From an uncultured Desulfobacter sp. (lineage in GTDB: Bacteria > Desulfobacterota > Desulfobacteria > Desulfobacterales > Desulfobacteraceae): 64,000 nt of DNA. Shown one piece after another: positions 25,674-34,130 of the stretch (position 1 is its first letter; every line of letters begins with the position of its first letter). The notes under the pieces are model-generated. The model made no database searches and was not told the origin of the DNA. It saw only the letters and a list, made by a program, of their open reading frames with translations. The translations under genes were made by a program, and so were the position numbers. The DNA lies in NCBI RefSeq assembly GCF_963677125.1, contig NZ_OY781882.1, forward strand, positions 3,480,501 through 3,544,500, given 5' to 3'.

Positions 25674-26951
25674 ATGGATAAAACCACAGATACCCGTCAG
25701 ATATTCAAAATCGCAGGTCTGGCCTTTTTACTGAACCTGATTTTAACACTTATAAAAGTACCCCTTGCCATTTATAGCGGTAGCTTGGCTATTACAGCCA
25801 GTGCTATTGATTCTGCCACAGATGCCGTGGCATCATTGATCATTTATGGTGGCGTCAGGCTGTCTACCCGCAAAACCCGTTCCTTCCCCCTGGGGCTTTA
25901 CAAACTGGAAAATGTTGCTTCTGTAACCATTTCTATTTTTATCTTTATTGCCGGATATGAAATCGTTAAACAAATCTTTTCTTCTACCAACAGCCTCCCG
26001 CAGATCACACCAATTTCCATTTTCCTTTTGACCGGCAGCAGCCTGTCAATATTCGGGTTTGGACAATATGCCCTCCACGTCGGAAAAAAGACCCGGTCTC
26101 CGGTACTGATTGCCGAAGGCCGACATCGCCAGGTGGATGTACTGTCATCCCTCGTGGTTCTGGCATCTGTCCTGTTCAGCTATTTTGACCTGCAGCCCGA
26201 CGTTATGGGGATCTCAATCGACCGGCTTGGCGCCGCTTTGATTCTTCTTTTCATTGCAAAAACCGGATGGGAGCTTTTATCAGATGGCATGCGGGTTCTC
26301 CTGGATGCATCCATTGATTTTCCCACCCTGGACAAAATTCGTATCCTGATCTGTCAGGAACCTGCCGTGGATGAGATCAAATCCCTGACTGGCCGCAACG
26401 CCGGGCGATATCGGTTTATCCAGGCCGCCATCACCTTAAATGTCAGTAATCTTGAAGCGGCACACAAAATCAGTGAGGAAATCGAAAACCGGATTTCAAC
26501 TCAGATTCCTAATATCGAAAAAATAACCATTCAGTATGAACCAAAAATTCGACGTCATGATATTCTGGCGTTGCCCCTGTCGGATAGAACAGGTAAAATC
26601 AGCGCCCATTTCGGGGAGGCCCCCTATTTTGCCATACTTTCCCTGCACAGAGACAGCCATACCATTGATGAAAAAAAAATCATGGTGAATCCGCACAGCA
26701 CCGTTTCTACGGCAAAGGGACTGCGTGTGGCGGAGTGGTTGGTAAATCAGAAAATTACCCATGTGGGAATCCAAGAGGATGTTTCCCACAAAGGCCCGGG
26801 ATACGTGCTGTCCAGTGCAGGGATAAAAATACTGCGAATTTCATCCACAACCTTGAGTGCTGCGGTGCGGGAGATAATGGGTGCCGAAAGACCAAAGCCC
26901 CACGCCATTGAACATGGAAATCCAATAAATCAGACAGAAAGGAACCGATAG
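25674..26951 (+). CDS. CDF-family cation exporter fused to a NifX/NifB-like domain
   Basis: This 425-residue protein (from ATG 25674; an upstream extension lacks a ribosome site) has an N-terminal CDF transporter (residues ~1-290) with SGSLAITASAIDSATDAVAS in TM2 and EGRHRQVDVLSSLVVL in TM5, the helices that bind Zn/Fe/Mn, followed by the cytoplasmic βαβ domain. The C-terminal ~110 residues (SDRTGKISAHFGEAPYFAIL, ITHVGIQEDVSHKGPGYVL) look like the dinitrogenase Fe-Mo cofactor biosynthesis fold of NifX/NifB. It would export divalent metal, with the added domain possibly sensing metal or cluster. The next gene overlaps its stop. Confidence 0.85.
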   Translation: MDKTTDTRQIFKIAGLAFLLNLILTLIKVPLAIYSGSLAITASAIDSATDAVASLIIYGGVRLSTRKTRSFPLGLYKLENVASVTISIFIFIAGYEIVKQIFSSTNSLPQITPISIFLLTGSSLSIFGFGQYALHVGKKTRSPVLIAEGRHRQVDVLSSLVVLASVLFSYFDLQPDVMGISIDRLGAALILLFIAKTGWELLSDGMRVLLDASIDFPTLDKIRILICQEPAVDEIKSLTGRNAGRYRFIQAAITLNVSNLEAAHKISEEIENRISTQIPNIEKITIQYEPKIRRHDILALPLSDRTGKISAHFGEAPYFAILSLHRDSHTIDEKKIMVNPHSTVSTAKGLRVAEWLVNQKITHVGIQEDVSHKGPGYVLSSAGIKILRISSTTLSAAVREIMGAERPKPHAIEHGNPINQTERNR

Positions 26952-27592
26952 TGTCAAATATACGCAAGGGCAGACAAAAGTATTATAATATTTTCTCTCA
27001 TTTTTATGACCTGTTTATTAAAATGCATTCCCATAATGATGGAGAAGAGACGCGCAAATTTCTTGTAAATTCAGCCGAATTGGAGAAAAAAAATCTCCCC
27101 AGGGTATTGGATATATGTTGCGGGACGGGGTCAGTCGCGCTTGCGTTTACCCAAAAGCATCCAAAAATTCAATCTATTGGCTATGATTTTGCTGTAGGGA
27201 TGCTCAACAAGGCAAAACAAAAGGATACGTCAGGTAGAACCCAATTCATTAACGGCGATGCAGCCAGGTTATCATTTGCGGATAACAGCTTTGACGTTGT
27301 ATGTTGCTCCCATGCCTTATATGAGTTGAAAAATGAAGTAAGAACAGCGGCACTTTTAGAAATGAAGCGGGTGGTAAAACCGGATGGTTTGGTCTTAATT
27401 ATGGAACATGAAGTGCCGCACAAACGGCTTATTAAAATATTATTTTATATACGGATGATGTCTATGGGGCCTAAAGATGCCCAGGAGTTTGTAAATCAAG
27501 GAATTTTGCCGTTCAAAAAAATCTTTGCCAACGTCACCCTGTCCCATTCCCAATCAGGAAAAAGCAAACTAATCAGTTGTCGTAAAATTTAA
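26951..27592 (+). CDS. Class I SAM-dependent methyltransferase
   Basis: This 213-residue protein has the Rossmann SAM motif VLDICCGTGSVALAF (residues ~50-65), the motif II acidic region GYDFAVGMLNKAKQ, and VCCSHALYELKNE downstream, as in UbiE-like enzymes. It starts with GTG overlapping the TAG of the CDF gene by one base, so the two are cotranslated. The substrate is unknown; co-transcription with a metal exporter might point to metal or metalloid methylation, but this is speculative. Confidence 0.82.
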   Translation: MSNIRKGRQKYYNIFSHFYDLFIKMHSHNDGEETRKFLVNSAELEKKNLPRVLDICCGTGSVALAFTQKHPKIQSIGYDFAVGMLNKAKQKDTSGRTQFINGDAARLSFADNSFDVVCCSHALYELKNEVRTAALLEMKRVVKPDGLVLIMEHEVPHKRLIKILFYIRMMSMGPKDAQEFVNQGILPFKKIFANVTLSHSQSGKSKLISCRKI

Positions 27593-27614
27593 TGGGCGGT
27601 TTGGCGCTATTTTT

Positions 27615-27665
27615 TTGTGGGCTGACCCTGGATATGGTTAGAGACCAAGTCAGCCCATGGCATGG
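27615..27665 (+). repeat. Hairpin repeat family, copy B
   Basis: This is the best-paired copy: TGGGCTGAC and GTCAGCCCA form a 9-bp perfect outer stem with an inner CCTGG/CCAAG pairing. It lies between two convergent genes, so it may also act as terminator. Confidence 0.6.
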
Positions 27666-27668
27666 CTG

Positions 27669-29594
27669 CTATATTGACCGGCCTGCTTCTTCGGCCTCGG
27701 CAACACAGAACATTAGATGCCTGGGAGTTTTTGCATCTCCAATCATATGGAATTTCGCCCGGCTTTGTTTTTCCAAATGTTTCGCATCCCTGACGGGTTG
27801 ATGTTTTTCCGAAATAACAACCGTATCAAAGCCCTGAAGGGTTACCGGCTCTCCTTTGGATTTAAAAATCACGCCATCATCGGTAAAGGACTTAACCGCT
27901 ACCATCTTGTATAAAATTACACCGCAGGCCGTCAGGCGCTCCCGCAAATAATACCGGTCATTTGAGGACATCTCTTCGGCAAAACTTTTTTTACGGTTCA
28001 GGACCACCACCTCTTTTCCCATATCTCCCAGTTTATGGGCCGTAATCAGCCCGGTGAACCCGCCACCGAGCACAATCACCCTGTCTCCGGCAGCCTGGGC
28101 ATCAGTGAAGACATCCACGCTGGTGACAAGTTTCATTTTGCTTTTAAACAACCCCTTGATCACGGGCATATCCGGCATGGAGCCTGTGGCCAGTATCACA
28201 TGATCCGGGTCAAAGGCGTCCAGAACATTAGAAGACAGCGGTGTATTGTAATCCACGGTCACACCAAGACGTTCAAGCTCATTTCTAAAAAAGCGTAAAA
28301 TATCACCCAGCTCTCCTCTGCCGGGAGCCGTCGCTGCCAGGGCCAGAAGCCCGCCCTGATCCGAATCTTTTTCCAATATTTTCACCTGATGCCCTCTTTG
28401 GGCAAACATCCTGGCCGCAGCAAGTCCGGAAGGCCCGGCGCCTGCCACAAGGATTTTCTGAATCTTTTCCGGTGCTTTTTCTTCGGCCAGTTTAAACTCC
28501 CGGCCCACATCCGGGTTAACCACACAAGACCCAGGTTCTTTGGCCAGCACAGCATGAATACACCCCAGGCAACACCCCACACAGGGCCGGATAAGGGAGG
28601 CATTACCGGATTTGGCCTTGTTCGGATATTCCGGATCGGCAATAATGGAGCGACCTAAGGCCACCATATCAGCTTTGCCGTCCCGAATGGCGGCATTGGC
28701 CATCTCAGGATCCTTGATCCGCCCGACAGCGATCACGGGCACATTAACCACCTGCTTAACTGCTTCGGCCATATGGATAAAACAGCCCTGGGGCGTATAC
28801 ATGGACGGAATAGTCAACTCCGTGGACCCGTAAACACCACCTGACACATGAATATACACTGCCCCGGCCTGCTCCAGGAGCGGGGCAATACGCAGAGTAT
28901 CTTTAAGCGCCCACCCATTTTCGATATAATCGTTGCCATTGATACGAATTCCCACGGGATAATCCGGGCCGGCGTTTTTCTTTACCGCTTCAATCACCTC
29001 AAACAAAAACCGGGTACGATTCTCAAAACTGCCGCCGTACTCATCGGTACGGATATTGGAATTGGGCGCCAGGAACTGGTTGATCAGGTAGCCGTGTGCC
29101 CCGTGAAGTTCAATGAAATCAAAACCGGCCTCCCGGCAACGCCGGGCCGCCTGCCCAAAACAGTCGGCAAGGTTTTTTATCTCTTCGATTTCCAGAGCAC
29201 GCACTTGCCCTTTAACCACCGCAGGCGCAGGAATCGCAGAGGGCGCCACTTTTTCTTCCAGATAGGACTGGCGGCCGCCGTGCAGTAGCTGAACACCGAA
29301 ACAGACATCATATTCTTTAATCCGATTCACCATTCTTTTTAACGCCGGGATACATGAATCCTCATACATCTGGGGAAGATCAGGCAGTTCCTGACCGCTG
29401 GGGTGAATCCCACCGCCGCCCACAAGCATCATGCCGACACCGCCTTTGGCCCGGGCCGCAAAGTATTCGATAAGCTGGTCCGTGACATGGCAATTTTCAT
29501 CCACACCGAAATTAATACTCATGGCCGACATAAGCAGCCGATTCTTCACTTCCATGTGTTGGATCCGGATGGGACTGAAAAGATCTGACAGCAT
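27669..29594 (-). CDS. NADH:flavin oxidoreductase / 2,4-dienoyl-CoA reductase family
   Basis: This 641-residue enzyme has an FMN TIM barrel (residues ~1-340, old yellow enzyme type; ELHGAHGYLINQFLAPNSN), a 4Fe-4S motif CVGCCLGCIH... CVVNP, and a C-terminal FAD/NAD(P)H module (VAGAGPSGLAAARMF, VIVLGGGFTGLITAHKLG). This layout is that of FadH and trimethylamine dehydrogenase relatives, which pass hydride through FAD, Fe-S and FMN to reduce an unsaturated substrate. ATG 29594 has AGGAG seven bases upstream. The substrate is unknown. Confidence 0.9.
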   Translation of the reverse strand: MLSDLFSPIRIQHMEVKNRLLMSAMSINFGVDENCHVTDQLIEYFAARAKGGVGMMLVGGGGIHPSGQELPDLPQMYEDSCIPALKRMVNRIKEYDVCFGVQLLHGGRQSYLEEKVAPSAIPAPAVVKGQVRALEIEEIKNLADCFGQAARRCREAGFDFIELHGAHGYLINQFLAPNSNIRTDEYGGSFENRTRFLFEVIEAVKKNAGPDYPVGIRINGNDYIENGWALKDTLRIAPLLEQAGAVYIHVSGGVYGSTELTIPSMYTPQGCFIHMAEAVKQVVNVPVIAVGRIKDPEMANAAIRDGKADMVALGRSIIADPEYPNKAKSGNASLIRPCVGCCLGCIHAVLAKEPGSCVVNPDVGREFKLAEEKAPEKIQKILVAGAGPSGLAAARMFAQRGHQVKILEKDSDQGGLLALAATAPGRGELGDILRFFRNELERLGVTVDYNTPLSSNVLDAFDPDHVILATGSMPDMPVIKGLFKSKMKLVTSVDVFTDAQAAGDRVIVLGGGFTGLITAHKLGDMGKEVVVLNRKKSFAEEMSSNDRYYLRERLTACGVILYKMVAVKSFTDDGVIFKSKGEPVTLQGFDTVVISEKHQPVRDAKHLEKQSRAKFHMIGDAKTPRHLMFCVAEAEEAGRSI

Positions 29595-29765
29595 AAGCAC
29601 ACTCCTACATTAAGGCGGTTAAAATATGGCCTTATTTAATGTCAGACATTCAGGTTCAAAACAAGAAATTTTATATCGAAATAGATTATAAAACCAAGGT
29701 CAAGATAGAAGCCCTTGGGGAAAAAACCCACACAGGCCTCACCAACACAGGCCAGGCGGTCTCAA

Positions 29766-30125
29766 CTAATGGGCTAATTTAATTTTTACAATTTCGCCTT
29801 TTTGGTTTAAATAGGCAACCCCTTGACCAAGGGGTTTTCCGGAAGCGGTTTCAACGATGACGATTTTCTTTTCATCCAATACGTTCGTTGATAATTTTTT
29901 TTGGAGCGCAACATTTTCTGACCCATCTTTGGCCACAGAATCAATGTTTTGATCTGATGGCCCTGTTGTTCCTTTGTTATTCCCTGTTTCATCGGCCAGC
30001 TGGTAGCGCATCTTATTTCTATCAGCAATGAGCTTGCCGACGCCGGAATAATTATCATCCTCGCCCTCACAAGACGACAATACAGCCATTAGAAAAACCA
30101 AAAAAGAAATCAGGAATAAACGCAT
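29766..30125 (-). CDS. Small lipoprotein of unknown function
   Basis: The protein has 119 residues with a lipoprotein signal peptide (VFLMAVLSSC, lipid-anchored Cys at residue 19) and a charged, low-complexity middle. A short C-terminal β-rich segment follows (IVIVETASGKPLGQGVAYL). No family is recognised. TAGGATAG supplies a ribosome site. The gene is 45 bp downstream of the STAS gene on the same strand and may be cotranscribed with it. Confidence 0.65.
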   Translation of the reverse strand: MRLFLISFLVFLMAVLSSCEGEDDNYSGVGKLIADRNKMRYQLADETGNNKGTTGPSDQNIDSVAKDGSENVALQKKLSTNVLDEKKIVIVETASGKPLGQGVAYLNQKGEIVKIKLAH

Positions 30126-30170
30126 TTCACTATCCTAACATTTGGGCCGAATTGAAGAGCAGAATTAATT

Positions 30171-30479
30171 CTATTGGGCCTCTTCCACGGTAAAACGGCG
30201 GTTCAGCCTCATGGTTGAAAACAGGCCGTAAATATCATGTGCAACATTTATGACCTTTAACTGACGATTGACCTGGCTCAGGGAATTATAAACGGCAATA
30301 ATCACGCCAATACCAACTGAATCAACCATACTCACACCCTCAAGATCAATAACCAACGTACCCTCAGAAGAATCGACAGCGGAAAGCAGTTCCCCCTTAA
30401 ACGCTTCAGCCATAGACGCAACCACATCTTCACCGGGCTTTATCGTAATCTGGTCCGCACTCGTGACTATTTCACTCAT
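30171..30479 (-). CDS. STAS-domain protein (anti-sigma-factor antagonist type)
   Basis: This 102-residue protein is a single STAS domain. The region around DSVGIGVIIAVYN holds the conserved Ser that is phosphorylated in SpoIIAA-like proteins, preceded by the β-strand LVIDLEGVSMV. Such proteins switch partners with an anti-sigma kinase or take part in other signalling. No kinase or sigma gene is adjacent. AAGGAGAG lies close to the start. Confidence 0.85.
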   Translation of the reverse strand: MSEIVTSADQITIKPGEDVVASMAEAFKGELLSAVDSSEGTLVIDLEGVSMVDSVGIGVIIAVYNSLSQVNRQLKVINVAHDIYGLFSTMRLNRRFTVEEAQ

Positions 30480-30605
30480 CTTTCTCTCCTTATTACAATG
30501 ACGGGTTGAATTAAGTCTATATCTTAGCTTAAAACCTGCTTTTGTTCAAATCCAAAAATCAACTTCAAAGTGAACATCGACAAAATAGTCACTTTTATTT
30601 TCTCC

Positions 30606-30634
30606 TTGAATTTAAATTAAAAACCACGTATATA
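30606..30634 (+). promoter_or_regulatory. Promoter of the SRP RNA gene
   Basis: TTGAAT at 30606 and TATATA at 30629 with 17 bp between them resemble a σ70-type promoter placed about 12 bp before the 5' stem of the SRP RNA. Confidence 0.6.
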
Positions 30635-30646
30635 GTGTAACTTCTT

Positions 30647-30804
30647 CCCGGCTGATCAAGTTGGGCGGATAATTCTGATCGGTCGCCTCGTAACAGAAGG
30701 CCATGAACCTCGTCAGGTCCGGAAGGAAGCAGCGATAAGTGATCCCTTCTGTGTCTTGGATCGATCCCGGTCACGCAATTATCCGCCCTATTTGATCAGT
30801 CGGG
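30647..30804 (+). ncRNA. ffs: Signal recognition particle RNA (4.5S type)
   Basis: The universally conserved domain IV tip is present (GTCAGGTCCGGAAGGAAGCA at 30712-30731). The ends pair perfectly (GGGCGGATAATT with AATTATCCGCCC), and a second outer helix (CCCGGCTGATCAA with TTGATCAGTCGGG) continues the rod and is followed by T-rich sequence. The RNA scaffolds Ffh for cotranslational membrane targeting. The mature form is probably 30663-30788; the outer helix likely serves as processing stem and terminator. Confidence 0.95.
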
Positions 30805-30829
30805 TTTTCTTTTTTTTACCTCCCTTTTA

Positions 30830-31249
30830 GGCCTATGATCAAAATTAACCCCATCGTTGCAGAAGTCATGTGGATTTTAGCTTCAAGGCATCAAGCTTGC
30901 TGCTGTAGTAGACTACCGCAAAAGCTTGATAACGCTGAAGATGAAAGCCACATGGCTTCCCCGAAGGGTAAAAATTTTAAGTAAAAAAAAGTAAAATCAG
31001 GATCACACAATCAGTTAAGTCCTGCTGAGATCCATATTTTTAGAAAGGCACTTACAATTTCAGCGTGTTCATTCTTTTTTAAAAAATTTTTATGCAACGT
31101 TGGGGTTAAATCTGCCACAGATACGCCGGATTTTAAGTCACCATCAAAGCACGCCAATGGAAGCATATTATTAGTATGTGTCCTTTGGCGTAACGCCGAG
31201 GGTGACTTAAAAGACAAGTAGATGGACGATTTTATTTTGATCATAGGCC
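30830..31249. repeat. 420-bp element with terminal inverted repeats (MITE-like)
   Basis: GGCCTATGATCAAAAT (30830-30845) is repeated exactly inverted at 31234-31249. Inside are a long imperfect hairpin at 30868-30953 (AAGCTTGAT core), a second inverted block (TTAACCCCATCGTTGCA at 30845 versus its near-inverse at 31090-31108) and a 12-bp pair TTTTAAGTCACC/GGTGACTTAAAA (31131, 31201). No transposase is encoded. An open frame of 86 codons (31011-31271, minus) runs across it and out of the right end, so it is probably not a gene. Confidence 0.55.
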
Positions 31250-31256
31250 TTATATC

Positions 31257-31284
31257 TTGACATGTTTTCAAACAGACTTATTTT
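31257..31284 (+). promoter_or_regulatory. Promoter of grpE-dnaK
   Basis: TTGACA at 31257 and TATTTT at 31279, with a 16-bp spacer, lie about 70 bp before grpE. No CIRCE element or clear σ32 box was seen. Confidence 0.5.
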
Positions 31285-31352
31285 TCAGCCATAATTTATC
31301 ATTTTAATTATTTTTTAAACATTTAAATATAAGGGATTTTGGAGCAAACACA

Positions 31353-31958
31353 TTGGTACTCAAAGAGAATAAAAAACAAACTGACGGGAAAGAGGAAAAA
31401 ACTGATATCCCGGATACTCCTGAGACAGACGAGCAAAAAAATTCCGATGAAGGAAACGACCCGGAAAACAAGGATGATCACGAAGGGCTTGAAGATCAGT
31501 TAAATGCGCAAAAAGAAAAAGTACTCAGATTATCTGCAGAATTTGAAAATTTCAAAAAGCGAAAGCAAAGAGAAATTGATGAGTTCAAAAAATTTGCCAA
31601 TGAAACTATTTTCAGACAGCTTCTTTCAGTGGTGGATAATCTTGAGCGTGCAATCGATTCGGCCACGGATGCAGTGGACGAAACCAGCCTGCTTGAAGGC
31701 GTAAAATTGACGCACAAAGAGATACTCAAGCTGTTTGAATCCTTCAACGTGACGCTGGTTGAGGCAGAAAATCAGCCCTTTGACCCCAACTTCCATCAGG
31801 CCGTCACCCATGCACAGAATAATGATGTGCCGGACAATACTGTCACAAGTGTCCTTCAAAAAGGATATCTCCTTCATGACAGACTGCTCAGACCAGCCAT
31901 GGTAGTTGTCTCAAAAAAAGTTGAGAATCAGACTCAAGAAAAAACTCAGGAAGATTAA
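31353..31958 (+). CDS. grpE: GrpE, nucleotide exchange factor of DnaK
   Basis: This 201-residue protein has a long acidic, disordered N-terminus, then the long GrpE helix (LRLSAEFENFKKRKQREIDEF) and C-terminal β-domain (FDPNFHQAVTHAQ, LHDRLLRPAMVVVS). It dimerises and speeds ADP release from DnaK. The start is TTG with GGAG eight bases upstream. dnaK follows after 23 bp. Confidence 0.95.
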   Translation: MVLKENKKQTDGKEEKTDIPDTPETDEQKNSDEGNDPENKDDHEGLEDQLNAQKEKVLRLSAEFENFKKRKQREIDEFKKFANETIFRQLLSVVDNLERAIDSATDAVDETSLLEGVKLTHKEILKLFESFNVTLVEAENQPFDPNFHQAVTHAQNNDVPDNTVTSVLQKGYLLHDRLLRPAMVVVSKKVENQTQEKTQED

Positions 31959-31981
31959 AGATATTTTCGAAAGGAATTGTT

Positions 31982-33901
31982 ATGGGTAAAATTATTGGAA
32001 TTGACCTTGGCACAACCAATTCATGTGTCGCGGTTATGGAAACCGGTGGAGAAGCAAAAATCATCACCAATGCCGAAGGCGGCAGGACAACACCATCTAT
32101 TGTGGCGGTCACTGAAAGCGGAGAGCGTATTGTCGGCCAGGCAGCCAAGCGCCAGGCGGTAACAAACCCCGAAAATACAATTTTTGGTGTAAAACGCCTC
32201 ATCGGCAGAAAATTTAACTCAAAGGAAGTCCAGGACGACATTCCCATTCTGCCGTATATCATTGAAGCCGCCGCCAACGGCGACACCCGGATCAACATTC
32301 GCGGCAAGCAGTACAGCCCTGCCGAAGTATCCTCGTTTATTCTTGCCAATATCAAGAAAACAGCCGAGGACTACCTTGGGGAAGCCGTGACCGAAGCAGT
32401 TATTACGGTTCCGGCCTACTTCAACGACAGCCAGCGCCAGGCCACCAAGGACGCCGGTAAAATTGCAGGCCTGGAAGTCAAACGTATCATCAACGAACCC
32501 ACAGCCGCATCCCTGGCCTATGGTTTGGACAAAAAAGGTGAAGAAAAAATCGCTGTATTCGACCTCGGCGGCGGGACATTCGACGTCTCTGTCCTTGAAA
32601 TCGGCGATGGGGTATTTGAAGTAAAATCCACCTCTGGTGATACACATCTTGGCGGTGAAGACTTTGACTTGCGTGTTATTGATTACCTGGCAAGTGAGTT
32701 CAAAAAAGACCAGGGGATTGATCTGCGGACTGATAAAATGGCTTTGCAGCGGCTTAAAGAGGCTGCAGAAAAAGCAAAAATGGAATTGTCGAGCTCCACG
32801 GAAACTGCCATCAACCTGCCCTTTATCACAGCTGACGCATCCGGCCCCAAACATCTGGATATGAAGCTGACCAGGGCAAAACTGGAGTCCCTTGTGGCCG
32901 ACCTTTTGGACAAACTGGAAATCCCCTGTACCACAGCGCTGAAAGAAGCCCACCTGAACCCCGGCGATGTGGATGAGGTGGTTCTGGTTGGCGGCATGAC
33001 CCGTATGCCCGCGGTTCAGGAACGTGTAGAAAAAATCTTCGGCAAAAAACCCCATAAGGGTGTTAACCCGGATGAGGTGGTTGCCATGGGGGCCGCAGTC
33101 CAGGCAGGCGTACTTCAAGGTGATGTTAACGATGTGCTTCTACTGGATGTTACCCCGCTTTCCTTAGGTATTGAGACCCTTGGCGGTGTAATGACCCGCC
33201 TGATCGAAAAGAACACCACCATTCCTACCAAAAAGAGCCAGGTATTCTCCACGGCAGCCGACAACCAGCCCGCTGTGTCCATTCACGTGCTCCAGGGCGA
33301 ACGCCAGATGTCGGCGGACAACAAGACATTAGGTCAATTTGAACTATCCGACATCCCCCCGGCCCCCAGAGGTGTTCCCCAGATTGAGGTAACCTTTGAC
33401 ATTGATGCCAACGGTATTGTTCACGTATCAGCAAAAGACAAGGCCACAGGCAAGGAACAATCCATTCAAATTACGGCCGCATCCGGCTTAAGCGATGACG
33501 AAATTCAACGTATGGTGAAAGATGCTGAGCTGCACGCCGAAGATGACAAGAAAAAACGAGACCTGGTGGATACCAAAAACCAGGCAGAAGCCCTGGTGGA
33601 TCAGACCGAAAAAACCCTGAAAGAGCATGGGGACAAAGTGGATGAAGCCACCAAAAAATCCATTGAGGATGCCGCTGAAGCCCTGAAACAGGCCAAGGAC
33701 TCCGACAACCTTGAGGACATCAAGGCCAAAATTGAAGCCCTGTCCCAGGCCTCCCACAAACTGGCAGAAGTGATGTACCAGCAGGCACAGACAGACAGCC
33801 AGGCCGACGGAGCCGATGCCGGAGCCGACGGTGCCGGCCCTGCTAATGACGATGATGACGTTGTTGACGCCGACTTTGAAGAGGTCAAAAAAGACAAATA
33901 G
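31982..33901 (+). CDS. dnaK: Chaperone DnaK (Hsp70)
   Basis: This 639-residue Hsp70 is of normal length. It shows the phosphate-1 motif IGIDLGTTNSCVAV, phosphate-2 VFDLGGGTFDVSVLE, the adenosine motif VVLVGGMTRMPAVQ, the substrate-binding domain (LLLDVTPLSLGIETLGG) and the acidic C-terminal tail ending DDVVDADFEEVKKDK. It folds and protects proteins with GrpE and J-proteins. No dnaJ is adjacent; a J-domain protein of a different type is encoded at 45297. AAAGGAATTG precedes the start. Confidence 0.98.
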   Translation: MGKIIGIDLGTTNSCVAVMETGGEAKIITNAEGGRTTPSIVAVTESGERIVGQAAKRQAVTNPENTIFGVKRLIGRKFNSKEVQDDIPILPYIIEAAANGDTRINIRGKQYSPAEVSSFILANIKKTAEDYLGEAVTEAVITVPAYFNDSQRQATKDAGKIAGLEVKRIINEPTAASLAYGLDKKGEEKIAVFDLGGGTFDVSVLEIGDGVFEVKSTSGDTHLGGEDFDLRVIDYLASEFKKDQGIDLRTDKMALQRLKEAAEKAKMELSSSTETAINLPFITADASGPKHLDMKLTRAKLESLVADLLDKLEIPCTTALKEAHLNPGDVDEVVLVGGMTRMPAVQERVEKIFGKKPHKGVNPDEVVAMGAAVQAGVLQGDVNDVLLLDVTPLSLGIETLGGVMTRLIEKNTTIPTKKSQVFSTAADNQPAVSIHVLQGERQMSADNKTLGQFELSDIPPAPRGVPQIEVTFDIDANGIVHVSAKDKATGKEQSIQITAASGLSDDEIQRMVKDAELHAEDDKKKRDLVDTKNQAEALVDQTEKTLKEHGDKVDEATKKSIEDAAEALKQAKDSDNLEDIKAKIEALSQASHKLAEVMYQQAQTDSQADGADAGADGAGPANDDDDVVDADFEEVKKDK

Positions 33902-33916
33902 CAGCCTTAGTACGAA

Positions 33917-34004
33917 CCCGCCCTGCATTATAATGTCCTGATTCAGGGCGGGAATTTGATGTTGAATATAATCCTGCCGTGCTCTATATTGTCCCGGCAG
34001 GATT
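33917..34004. terminator. Two hairpins after dnaK
   Basis: CCCGCCCTG/CAGGGCGGG (33917-33952) and AATCCTGCCG/CGGCAGGATT (33970-34004) are both perfect. Neither has a long T tract, so termination may be partial or need Rho, or they may stabilise the mRNA end. Confidence 0.5.
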
Positions 34005-34130
34005 GTTATTTGGTATTTGGGTAACTTTTCACCCAACCACAAACTTCCGCCCAAGTACTATTGCGGTAGGCGAAGATGCTATTTTACATGATAGGCTAAC
34101 TTTAAAAGAATTATTTAAACTGATTTAAAC

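Noticed and set aside
31011..31271. 86-codon minus frame near grpE
   Set aside because: Lies mostly inside the inverted-repeat element and includes its terminal repeat and the grpE -35 region; no ribosome site or recognised motif.
32219..33118. 299-codon minus frame
   Set aside because: Antisense shadow of dnaK.
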